In this document: in pieces, positions 13,343 through 20,667 of the stretch
Layout: the number at the start of each line of letters is the position of its first letter
How positions within the stretch are numbered: position 1 is the first letter of the stretch
NCBI GenBank assembly: GCA_015231995.1
Contig: JADGAO010000019.1
Location: 1-23,482, forward strand
Origin: Nitrospinota bacterium
GTDB taxonomy: Bacteria > Nitrospinota_A > UBA7883 > JACRLM01
Direction: 5' to 3'
Length of the DNA stretch: 23,482 nt
Position numbers and translations under genes: made by a program
The notes under the pieces: model-generated
Told to the model about the DNA's origin: nothing
Database searches by the model: none
Seen by the model: only the letters and a program-made list of their open reading frames with translations

Positions 13343-16300
13343 TCAGCCGTTGAGCTTGGAGCGGGCGTACGCGGCCAGCGACTCTATCTTTTTGGCCAGG
13401 GCCGCCATTCCGTGGCCTTGCGCCAGTTCCAGCGCCTCCTCCGCCACTGGCGCGGCCTCGCCAAACGCTTTTTTCCAGTTCACCAGCAGTGTGGCCCGAT
13501 TCGCCAGGGCTATAACCAACCCGTCAATGATGTTATGACGGCGGCAAATGCCTTCTTTCTCGCGATAAAGAGCCAGCGCCATTTCTACTTCTCCCTGCTC
13601 CTGGCGTATCAGCCCCTGCGCTCCGAGGCAGACGTGCAACTCCTCTTCGTCGTTCAAGCTACGGCAGAGGCGCTCCTCTTCTTGTAGCAGGGCCATGGCC
13701 TCATCATTCATTCCCCTGCTACGGAGAATATGGGCGCGGGAGCCGAGCGAGCGCCTCAGGCCCTGCGCGTCGCCGGTTTTGCGGCAAAGCGTTTCAGACT
13801 CCTCAAGTAGCCTCAGCGCCGCGTCAAGGTCTCCGAGGTCTATGAGGACGTTGGCCTGGTTGGCAAGGCATGTTTGCAGGGCGCCTTCGTTTTGAATACG
13901 CCTGCACACCCTCTCCTCCTCGTGATGCAGAGCCAGAGCCTTGTTCGGGTTGCCCCTCCGGCGTAGGAGGATGGCCTGGTTGCCGAGGCAGATGGCCAGA
14001 TCGTTATCGTTGTCGAGCGAACGGCAGAGCCGCTCCTCTTCTTCGTGCAGGACGAGCGCCTCGTCAAGCTTGCCCTGCGAAGCGTATATGGACGCAAGGT
14101 TTCCCAAAGCCTTTTGCAGTTCGTTATTGGAGCCGGTTTGGCGGCATATCCGCTCTTTTTCCAGATACGCGCCAAGAGCCAGCTCCGGTTCGCCACGATC
14201 CATGAAAATGACGCCTTTTGCGCCGAGCGCATATTGCAGGCCCTCGAACGACCCTATCTGGCGGCAGATGGCCTCCGCCCGGCCCAGAAGGTTTAAAGCG
14301 TCATCGCCGCGGCCCTGCGAGATGGCGATGTCCGCCTGGGCGGCTAACACCTGCTGTTCCGCGTCGCGGTCTGCGGCCTGGCGGCTCAATTCCCACGCCT
14401 CGCTCAGCATGGCCGCCGCCTGCGCAGTGTCACCGCGTATTTTAAAGAGGATAGCCTGGTTGACCAATGCCCTTGGCAATTCGTCCAGATATCCCAATTC
14501 GCGGCAGATCCGCACCTGCTCGACGAGCAGGACCATAGCCTCGTCTGCCCGCCCCATGTCGCGCAGGATCACGGCTTGCGCCCCGATAGCCCTTTGTAGC
14601 CCGTCTTTATTGTTCAACTGGCGGCAGATAGCCTCTTTTTGTTTGTAGAGGGCCAGCGCATCCTTCAATAATCCGCGCGTATGCATTATGAGGGCGCGGT
14701 TTCCGAGCGCCCTTTGGCGTCCGTTGCCGTCGCCGATGCGGGCGCAGATCGCTTCCGCCTCCTCATAGAGCGTCATGGCGCCGTCTAGGTCCCCGCGCGC
14801 GTAGAGAAGGTTGGCCTGGTTGCCGATGGCCCCGGCCAGATTTACCCAGTCGCCGGATACGCGGAAATGCTCGACTATCTGGCTCATCAGGGGCGCGGCC
14901 TCCTTCCGATGCCCCATATCGGCCAGTAGCGAAGCCACCGCCCAAAGGTGTCCGGCATACTCGCCGGGATTATCGAGGACGGGACGGTAGGCGTCCAGCG
15001 TCCTCAAACCCCTCTCGTTTTCAAGCTCCGCCCAGTACGATTTCGCCTCATGGGGATCGGAGTTCCATAAAATCGAAAAAAGAGCCGCGTCCGACAACGC
15101 TTCGTACAGCTTTTCCCATCGCTCCATTTTCGCCAACTGCCAGGGCAGTTCGCTGGCTTTGCGTTCATCGCCGGGCCTGGCTCCGAAATAATCCGCTATC
15201 CGTTTTCGCGCCGCAAGAACCGATGCGGCGTCTGCGAGATAGCGTTTTTCCACGGCTTTGCGTAGATAATCGTGGAAAAAAGTCAAAAGCCCGCCACGGT
15301 TGACCAGTGACTCCGCCAGAGCCAGGTGCAATGGCGACCAGATAGCCTGAGGCAACGGCCCCTGCGCCGTTCCCAGAAGCGCCAACGCTTCCGTTTCCGA
15401 AAGGCCCTGCCGGGAGGCCCAGATAAGCGACATGAAATCTTTGGTCAGGCCGGGAGCATCCCGTTCGTAGTCCGCTTCAAGCCGTTCGAGAACTTTATCG
15501 AAAAGGGCGTCGTTGGTTTGAGCCTGCAGGTAGTGTTCTATCCGCTCGTCGAGGCGCTCGAAAAGCCCGAAGATGCGTAGCTCGTCCAGTAGTGTTCTAA
15601 GGTACAGGGGGTTAGAGGCCTGAGGCCTGCTGATAATCTTATCCACCTGCGCCGCGCCGAGACGTTTCCCGTATTGCGAAAGATAATTTCCGGCGAAGGT
15701 GACGGACTCTTCCCTGGTCATCGGCTCCACGGGAAAAGAGGGCCAGCCTCTTTCTTCGACAGCTTTCAGCGTCCGGCCCGGCAATGTCGAAAGAACGACC
15801 CTCACATGGCTTGGAAACCAGTCGGGCAACCAGCCCAGGTCGTGAGCGTTATCCCGGTCAGTCAACTGATCCAGCGCGTCTATTAAAATGACGATGCGCC
15901 CCAACGGTTCAGCTCTCGCAAGCCAAAGAGGAAAAGCCTCTATCACCTTGCCGGGGTCGGTCGGTATCTCCAAACCTCCGGCGTTATTCGCTCCCCTGTT
16001 TGCGCCGGTTCCCGACGAGGAAAGCCGTTCTTCGATTTCCTCCATAATCCGGCGCAGAAGAAGGATGTGATCCGCGCTGTCCGGGGCGCCCCCCACGAAA
16101 TGAAGGAAAAGAAACCCGTCGGGATGCGCCTGCCGGAATGATTCCGCCCAGTTGGCGAAAAGAGCCGATTTGCCGGACCCCGAGGACCCGGCAATGACCA
16201 GCGGCTGGCCCGGCTCGGCGACATGCGCGTCCAGCCTGCCGAAATACTCCCGCCGCCCGATATAGACCTTCCGCCTGGCGCGGGCGAACGCTTCATGCTC

Positions 16301-16966
16301 CATTCTCCGCTTTGCGCGGGACGAAGGCGCGTTCTCGCGCGGAAAGACCCTGTCCACAGCGTTCCAGATATCTTCCAGTATCCACTTCCCGACCGTGAGA
16401 GCGTCGGGATAATCCTCCCTGACTACGAAAGGGCTTTCCCGGATGGCCCGCTTTAGCTCGTCGAGTTTTTCCCGGGCGGCGCCTGGCTCGGGCGTGTAGC
16501 CGGGCTTTTTCGATAAATCGGATTCGACTAGTTCCGAGGCGTTATCGGACCTGAAATAGAAAAAAGCGTTGACGCCGGATATCTGCCGGGAAAGGGCGCC
16601 GCGCTGGATTTCTATTTCCGTGACGCTCTTGCGCTCGAATTCTTTCAGCCAGGGATAATTGGAAAGCGCGCGATCTTCGATTTTGTCGGGAGTCCATCCG
16701 TAGCGCGCGCCCAGCAGGCAAATGAAAAACGGATAACTCAAATCTATTTCTTCGATGCAGGCGGACAACACCTCCCCCCTCTGCGCCTGCTCGGCCGTAA
16801 CTCCCCATCGAAGATCAACGCCGACTATTGACGCCCTGCGTTCGTTGAGGCGCCTCTGCAATTCGGGGAAAACGTATTTGACAAGCTCCTCCCGCTCGCA
16901 AGACATGTCCATGAAGGTGGAGGAGACGAAAACACGCGCCACTCTTTGTTCGAGATTCCCGTTCAT
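13343..16966 (-). CDS. STAND-type NTPase: DUF4062, NACHT/AAA-like ATPase and TPR array
   Basis: 1207 residues. The N-terminus (about 10-100) is a DUF4062 domain: R-V-F-V-S-S-T-F-M-D-M ... E-R-E-E-L ... DLRWG ... LLGARYGW, a TIR-like fold also found at the front of NPHP3/TEP1/NWD1-type proteins. An NTPase follows with Walker A G260-SSGSGK266-S and Walker B I-V-I-L-I-D363-A-L-D, then a winged-helix/arm region (about 430-640). The C-terminal half (about 700-1180) is an array of roughly eleven 40-residue TPRs of the kinesin-light-chain/TPR_12 type. STAND proteins are ATP-switched platforms that oligomerise on ligand recognition; many bacterial ones act in phage defence or signalling. Its ATG overlaps the stop of the MinD-like gene (ATGA), so it is the last gene of a three-gene operon. 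The ligand and output are unknown; DUF4062 could be an effector or an adaptor. Confidence 0.85.
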   Translation of the reverse strand: MNGNLEQRVARVFVSSTFMDMSCEREELVKYVFPELQRRLNERRASIVGVDLRWGVTAEQAQRGEVLSACIEEIDLSYPFFICLLGARYGWTPDKIEDRALSNYPWLKEFERKSVTEIEIQRGALSRQISGVNAFFYFRSDNASELVESDLSKKPGYTPEPGAAREKLDELKRAIRESPFVVREDYPDALTVGKWILEDIWNAVDRVFPRENAPSSRAKRRMEHEAFARARRKVYIGRREYFGRLDAHVAEPGQPLVIAGSSGSGKSALFANWAESFRQAHPDGFLFLHFVGGAPDSADHILLLRRIMEEIEERLSSSGTGANRGANNAGGLEIPTDPGKVIEAFPLWLARAEPLGRIVILIDALDQLTDRDNAHDLGWLPDWFPSHVRVVLSTLPGRTLKAVEERGWPSFPVEPMTREESVTFAGNYLSQYGKRLGAAQVDKIISRPQASNPLYLRTLLDELRIFGLFERLDERIEHYLQAQTNDALFDKVLERLEADYERDAPGLTKDFMSLIWASRQGLSETEALALLGTAQGPLPQAIWSPLHLALAESLVNRGGLLTFFHDYLRKAVEKRYLADAASVLAARKRIADYFGARPGDERKASELPWQLAKMERWEKLYEALSDAALFSILWNSDPHEAKSYWAELENERGLRTLDAYRPVLDNPGEYAGHLWAVASLLADMGHRKEAAPLMSQIVEHFRVSGDWVNLAGAIGNQANLLYARGDLDGAMTLYEEAEAICARIGDGNGRQRALGNRALIMHTRGLLKDALALYKQKEAICRQLNNKDGLQRAIGAQAVILRDMGRADEAMVLLVEQVRICRELGYLDELPRALVNQAILFKIRGDTAQAAAMLSEAWELSRQAADRDAEQQVLAAQADIAISQGRGDDALNLLGRAEAICRQIGSFEGLQYALGAKGVIFMDRGEPELALGAYLEKERICRQTGSNNELQKALGNLASIYASQGKLDEALVLHEEEERLCRSLDNDNDLAICLGNQAILLRRRGNPNKALALHHEEERVCRRIQNEGALQTCLANQANVLIDLGDLDAALRLLEESETLCRKTGDAQGLRRSLGSRAHILRSRGMNDEAMALLQEEERLCRSLNDEEELHVCLGAQGLIRQEQGEVEMALALYREKEGICRRHNIIDGLVIALANRATLLVNWKKAFGEAAPVAEEALELAQGHGMAALAKKIESLAAYARSKLNG

Positions 16967-17877
16967 CCGGCTTCCCCTCCGTTGACGGCTCCAGGCAAGC
17001 CGTCTTCCCCCTGCTCGCCTGCGTCAATGCGGGAGATGATTTTTTCCAGCCGCGCGTCCAACTGGGGCGGCTTGAACTGAAGCTCCATCTGGCGCAATTC
17101 GGCGATGAGCTTGTCGGCTATGCTCCGCAGAACCATCGAAGCCGGGCATTTAGGATGCGAGAGCAGAAGCGGTTTGCGCATGGAGAGGGCCTGTTGAACG
17201 CTCTGATCCTCCGGGACGATCCCCAGACCAGCGATGTCGCGCGAAAGGAATTTTTTCACGACGCCGCGCATTTTCACGGTCACTTCCTCCCCCGCTTCCC
17301 TGCTGGGGGCCCGGTTGATAAGCATTTCGAGCCTTCCGAAACCGGGCCGCTGGGAAATGAGCTTTACAAGAGAGTAGGCGTCGGTGATCGAGGCCACGTC
17401 CGGCGTGACAACGACGAGTATCACGTCGGCGGCCATGGCAAAGCTCAAAACATTCGTTCCAATGCCCGCGCCGGTATCTATAATAAGGATGTCGGCTAGC
17501 CGTCTGAGGTCATGCAGGGTGGCAAGCAGGCGCGCGCGCGCCTCATGCTCCAGATCGGCCATATCCTCGTAGCCGGTTCCGGCTGGTAGTATCGAAATCC
17601 CCCATGGACCCTTGATGAGCGCCTCTTCGAGGGAGCATTTGCCGTCAATCACATGCGAAAGGTCCTTGACCGGCCGCACGCCCAGCATGACGTTGATGTT
17701 GCCCAACCCCAGGTCGCCGTCCAGCAGAACCACCCTTCGTTTTCGTTGAGCCAGCGCGATGGCTATGTTGAGCGAGACCGTCGTCTTTCCGACCCCGCCT
17801 TTGCCGCTGGAGACGGTGATCGTGAAAAACCGTCCATCCCCGGGGGGAGAGCCGTCAATGTTGTAGTTCGCCGTCAT
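16963..17877 (-). CDS. MinD/FlhG-family ATPase (deviant Walker A)
   Basis: 304 residues from ATG 17877, which overlaps the stop of the ParA gene (ATGA, 17874-17877); the frame also allows a TTG two codons earlier. The deviant Walker A is S24-GKGGVGK31-T-T, with both the signature lysine K26 and the P-loop lysine K31, followed by V-V-L-L-D-G-D-L-G-L-G-N-I-N (switch I region, FlhG/YlxH-like) and I-L-I-I-D-T-G-A-G-I (switch II). MinD/FlhG proteins dimerise with ATP and place machinery at membranes or poles. No obvious C-terminal amphipathic membrane-targeting helix is seen; the tail is acidic and Gly-rich. No flagellar or min genes are nearby, so this paralogue probably serves the neighbouring STAND/coiled-coil proteins; that is inference from the operon. 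Confidence 0.85.
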   Translation of the reverse strand: MTANYNIDGSPPGDGRFFTITVSSGKGGVGKTTVSLNIAIALAQRKRRVVLLDGDLGLGNINVMLGVRPVKDLSHVIDGKCSLEEALIKGPWGISILPAGTGYEDMADLEHEARARLLATLHDLRRLADILIIDTGAGIGTNVLSFAMAADVILVVVTPDVASITDAYSLVKLISQRPGFGRLEMLINRAPSREAGEEVTVKMRGVVKKFLSRDIAGLGIVPEDQSVQQALSMRKPLLLSHPKCPASMVLRSIADKLIAELRQMELQFKPPQLDARLEKIISRIDAGEQGEDGLPGAVNGGEAG

Positions 17878-18899
17878 TTCCAAAGCTCGTCTGTTTCGGC
17901 GCTGGAGAGCGGCGCCCTCTTTTTCCGACGGTACGCCTCAACGTCGCCCGGCTCGGAGAGCTGGCGGTACATCGGATGTCCAGCGAGGACGGCGTTATCT
18001 TCCGTCGCCGCTCGAAGAGTGTTCCTGAAACGTTCCCCGGCGCGGCGCACCGCTTTGCGCCCCGTCTCTGCCCCGTCGAGGCCGGATTCGCCTTCTTCCC
18101 CGATATCGGCAAACCGGGTCTTGCCCCCCTTCCCTCTTCGGAGAAGTTCCAAGGCGGCCTCCCTGAAATTAAGGTCGGCTTCTTTACCCGGTTCGTATTC
18201 GGCTATCGCCATTCCAAACGTCGGCGATTCCCCGACGGCGGTGCGGTAGTGGATAACGCTTTCGAAAACCGCAGGCCCGAAAAGCCGCCGTAATTCGCTT
18301 TCGACCTCTCTGCTCAACCGTGTCCGCTCGTCAAACAGCGTGCATATAACTCCGGTAAAAGCGATGCGATGGCCCAGCCTATGCTCCAGCGACAACGTCG
18401 CCATGAACATCTGGTCAAGCGCGTTGAGCGCCAGATAATGCGCCTGCACAGGCAAAAGAAATTCGCCGGAGGCCATCAATCCGTTGATCGTGAGCAACCC
18501 CAGGCTTGGGGGGCAATCGAAAATGATGAAATCGAAACGCTCCTCGAAACGCTTTATCTTTTCGTCGAGAATCGCTTCCCTCCCCAGCAAACCGGCCAAT
18601 TCGATCTCCACCGCCTCCATTGTGGATCGCTCGGAAGGAATCATGAAAAGGTTGTTGATTCGCGTGGGGATGACCGCGTCTTCGGGGGTTTCGGCTTTAT
18701 CGGTGACGATATGATAGATGGAAGCGGGGCGCCCCTCGGATTCTAATCCGAGATGGCAGGTTGCGTCGGCTTGTGGCGACAGATCGACAAGAAGCGTCGT
18801 TTTCGACATTCGCGCAAGGTTGACGGCGAGATTGACCGCAAGAGCCGTTTTGCCGACCCCGCCCTTGGCGTTGCAGATCGCTATCTTCCGGGCGCCCAT
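17874..18899 (-). CDS. ParA/Soj-family ATPase without ParB
   Basis: 341 residues from ATG 18899, which has GGAGG 9 nt upstream; an in-frame TTG at 18905 is only 3 nt from it and is less likely. Deviant Walker A N10-AKGGVGK17-T, V-D-L-S-P-Q-A-D switch I and F-D-C-P-P-S switch II are all present, so it should be an active ATP-dependent dimer that binds DNA non-specifically. The last 90 or so residues form a charged Arg/Glu-rich extension beyond the usual ParA core, which may be a partner-binding tail. No ParB gene or parS-like site is in the window, so this is an orphan positioning ATPase rather than a partition operon. First gene of the operon ParA - MinD-like - STAND, each joined by a 4-bp overlap. 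Confidence 0.85.
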   Translation of the reverse strand: MGARKIAICNAKGGVGKTALAVNLAVNLARMSKTTLLVDLSPQADATCHLGLESEGRPASIYHIVTDKAETPEDAVIPTRINNLFMIPSERSTMEAVEIELAGLLGREAILDEKIKRFEERFDFIIFDCPPSLGLLTINGLMASGEFLLPVQAHYLALNALDQMFMATLSLEHRLGHRIAFTGVICTLFDERTRLSREVESELRRLFGPAVFESVIHYRTAVGESPTFGMAIAEYEPGKEADLNFREAALELLRRGKGGKTRFADIGEEGESGLDGAETGRKAVRRAGERFRNTLRAATEDNAVLAGHPMYRQLSEPGDVEAYRRKKRAPLSSAETDELWK

Positions 18900-18986
18900 C
18901 TTCAAAGGCCTCCATATGGGAGGGCTTTAACAACAATTGTAGTCACTATCATGCAACCCAAATAACTGGGAAATAATAACTCAATG

Positions 18987-18999
18987 ATATGTAACATAT
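18987..18999. promoter_or_regulatory. Palindrome upstream of the ParA operon, possible operator
   Basis: ATATGTAACATAT is a perfect 13-bp inverted repeat with a single central base, in the AT-rich 100 bp upstream of the ParA gene where its promoter must lie. I could not identify convincing -35/-10 boxes for this operon. A regulator site is a guess. Confidence 0.25.
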
Positions 19000-19187
19000 T
19001 GCGCCGATGGTCACGCTGAAATATTAACAAAGCACGTTTTGTGCCGAAAGGGATGAGGTCCCTAAATAAGGAGGACGTTGCGTAATCCATCACGTTCGTA
19101 ATATTGTCATTCTGAGCGATTCGTTGTCATTCTGAACGAAGCGTTGCGAAGTGAAAAACCTATCTAAAAAATAATTTATCCCAGATT

Positions 19188-19214
19188 TTCCATTAGGGCT
19201 GGTTTCTAATGGAA
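19188..19214. repeat. Overlapping hairpins
   Basis: TTCCATTAG (19188-19196) and CTAATGGAA (19206-19214) form a perfect 9-bp stem; overlapping alternatives GGTTTC/GAAACC and TAATGG/CCATTA share the same bases, so two mutually exclusive folds exist. There is no adjacent gene start to regulate. Confidence 0.5.
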
Positions 19215-19236
19215 ACCATTAGGCTAAGCAATTGAT

Positions 19237-19616
19237 GGGGCTGTCGCCAAATGGTAAAACAGAAGCGACCAACGCTGTTCGAGGTGTTCTTGTACATTTG
19301 CAGACGAAGCGAAGGCGCCATCCTTTTCCCTCCCCTTAGAAAGGGGAGGTGGCGCGTAATCGCGCCGGAGGGGTAGCCCCCCTAAAAAGGGGGGTGGCGC
19401 AAAGCGCCGGGGGGTTAAACCCCCTCGCAACCCTTCGCTTCGCTCAGGGCAGGCCCCGTTGCGGTCCCCCGAGCTTCGAGGGACACTTCACCCTCGGTCT
19501 TCGTAGGGGCGCGTCGCGACGCGCCCGTCTTTAAAGGAAGGGCGGCTCCCGAGCCGCCTCTACCGGTGGACGGCGGGGTGAAGAACACCCACGCCGAGCA
19601 TTTGGAAGACAGCCCC
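19237..19616. repeat. 380-bp composite palindromic element with terminal inverted repeats
   Basis: The left end GGGGCTGTC..CAAATG (19237-19253) is mirrored by CATTTGGAAGACAGCCCC (19599-19616). Just inside are halves of the dispersed repeat hairpins (19274-19291 and 19569-19590), as if that repeat had been split by an insertion. The interior contains a row of perfect hairpins: 9-bp stem at 19329-19349, 6-bp at 19351-19366, 7-bp at 19377-19394, 5-bp at 19396-19408, a 20-nt palindrome at 19507-19526 and an 8-bp stem at 19541-19558. There is no coding capacity for a transposase. Confidence 0.7.
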
Positions 19617-19887
19617 TTGATTGGATTGCCGAACAGGAATAGAAGTTGGGGGTAAGACGGTTACTTTTTTCTTTCCTCTCCCTGGGAGCGCGCTTTGAAG
19701 GCCTGTGGAACCAGTCAAAGAACTTCGACCTGCCGGTCAAGTTCTCGCCTGTTTTTAGCCCCTGAAAATTATCTAATAAAAAAATCCGGGTTTATTCTAC
19801 TTTGCTTCGGTCGAGGATCCCGCAGGATGACAACAATATGTCATTCTGAGCCTTTCGACGGACCTGGTAAACTCAGTGAAGAATCTC

Positions 19888-19941
19888 AAAAAAAAACAAA
19901 AGAACCAGGAGCCAAAGGGCTTTCAACTTCGGAATCCTGGC
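19888..19941 (-). terminator. Rho-independent-type terminator for the SoxW-like gene
   Basis: On the minus strand, about 35 nt after the stop, CCAGGA (complement of 19935-19940) pairs with TCCTGG (complement of 19905-19910), with an inner AGCC/GGCT hairpin, followed by TTCTTTTG and a run of nine T. The long outer loop makes the outer stem optional; the inner hairpin plus T-run would suffice. Confidence 0.5.
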
Positions 19942-19974
19942 TTATGCAAAGGTCTCCTTGTCAGGGGCAACAAG

Positions 19975-20511
19975 CTATTGCCCCACGGCTTTCCCGGCTT
20001 TCTTCTTCTTGAGCCACAGGAAGAAATCCTCGGTCTTGTACGCCCCGGACAACACGAAATCCCCGGCCAGCAAAAACTCCTCCCGGTCGTAAAACCCGAT
20101 CAGGCGGTGCAGTTCTTTCCCCGTCTCGTCGTAATAGATGAACACAGGCGTGAGCCTGACGTTTTGCTGTATCGAGAAATCTTTTTGCGTCATCGCCTTG
20201 CCGGTGAAGTCCACGGTGTCCAACGCCCCCCGGATATCCATCGGGATCGCGTGGAACCGCTCTTTATAGTAATCCTGAACCTCTTTTCGGCTCAGCACGT
20301 CGCGGCGCATTTTCCAGCAGAACGGGCATCCCTCCTGCTCGTACATGATGACGAGTAGTTTTTTTGCGTCACGAGCAAGGGCAAGCTCCTCCCCCATGTT
20401 GTTGAAGGAGGGAGCAAAGAAAGCGTCCGCCGTCCCCATCGCAAAGGAAGGCGCCGGGTGAAGCGCGGCGAGCGCCAGCGCGAATAAAAGCGGAAAACGG
20501 AACATGGTCAT
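19975..20511 (-). CDS. Periplasmic thioredoxin-fold protein (SoxW/thioredoxin_2-like)
   Basis: 178 residues. An N-terminal signal peptide (hydrophobic 5-20, cleavage likely after P-S-F-A24) precedes a thioredoxin fold with active site G61-C62-P-F-C65 and the cis-proline motif L-T-P-V-F. The pattern I-M-Y-E-Q-E-G-C-P-F-C and the length match SoxW-like and related exported thioredoxins that reduce or hold disulfides in the periplasm. No sox genes are nearby, so the sulfur-oxidation role is not implied. The first ATG (20511) and a second at codon 3 have no visible ribosome-binding site; a 23-codon ORF with a strong one ends 5 nt upstream, which suggests coupled translation. It lies downstream of threonine synthase on the same strand, across 156 nt that contain the small ORF. 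Confidence 0.85.
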   Translation of the reverse strand: MTMFRFPLLFALALAALHPAPSFAMGTADAFFAPSFNNMGEELALARDAKKLLVIMYEQEGCPFCWKMRRDVLSRKEVQDYYKERFHAIPMDIRGALDTVDFTGKAMTQKDFSIQQNVRLTPVFIYYDETGKELHRLIGFYDREEFLLAGDFVLSGAYKTEDFFLWLKKKKAGKAVGQ

Positions 20512-20516
20512 TCGGG

Positions 20517-20588
20517 TTACTGGCTCTTGCGCCCGGGGGCGCCCAGATAGCCTGCGACTGCGTCTACCCTGACTCTCGCAAGCGTCAT
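20517..20588 (-). CDS. 23-codon ORF upstream of the SoxW-like gene
   Basis: ATG to TAA, 23 residues, basic and Ala/Gly/Val-rich, with no similarity I recognise. It is preceded by AAGGAGAG about 5 nt before the ATG, the best ribosome-binding site in this stretch, and ends 5 nt before the ATG of the SoxW-like gene, which has none of its own. A small coupling or leader peptide fits best. It is too short to judge by composition. Confidence 0.4.
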   Translation of the reverse strand: MTLARVRVDAVAGYLGAPGRKSQ

Positions 20589-20667
20589 GAAACTCTCCTT
20601 TTAAGAATAAAGCTCAAAAGGCCTGCGCTTTTTACCGGCCGCATGTCCCGATTCGCCTTAAGGCAGG

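Larger units (their letters stand above)
18900..19974. other. Gene-free, repeat-rich intergenic region
   Basis: About 1.1 kb with no credible coding sequence between the ParA gene and the SoxW-like gene. From left to right it holds the ParA upstream region, a tandem pair of TTGTCATTCTGARCGA units (19104-19119 and 19124-19139), a cluster of overlapping hairpins (19188-19214), a 380-bp element with imperfect terminal inverted repeats (19237-19616), a remnant carrying TCATTCTGAG and CTTATGCAAAG like the other repeats (19801-19952), and a terminator-like hairpin. The open frames here are artefacts of palindromic GC-rich DNA. It looks like a sink for small non-coding repeats at the right edge of the signalling block. 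Confidence 0.7.

Noticed and set aside
17874..18899. Plasmid or chromosome partition (parABS) locus
   Set aside because: There is a ParA-like protein but no ParB gene and no parS-like palindromes; the downstream partners are MinD-like and STAND proteins.
19011..19080. Possible riboswitch (small hairpins followed by a GGAGG)
   Set aside because: The GGAGG is not followed by an ORF, and the conserved cores of c-di-GMP, cobalamin and SAM riboswitches are absent.
19329..19558. Row of hairpins resembling a CRISPR array or attI/integron-like site
   Set aside because: The units differ in length and sequence, there are no regular spacers, and no cas or integrase gene is near.
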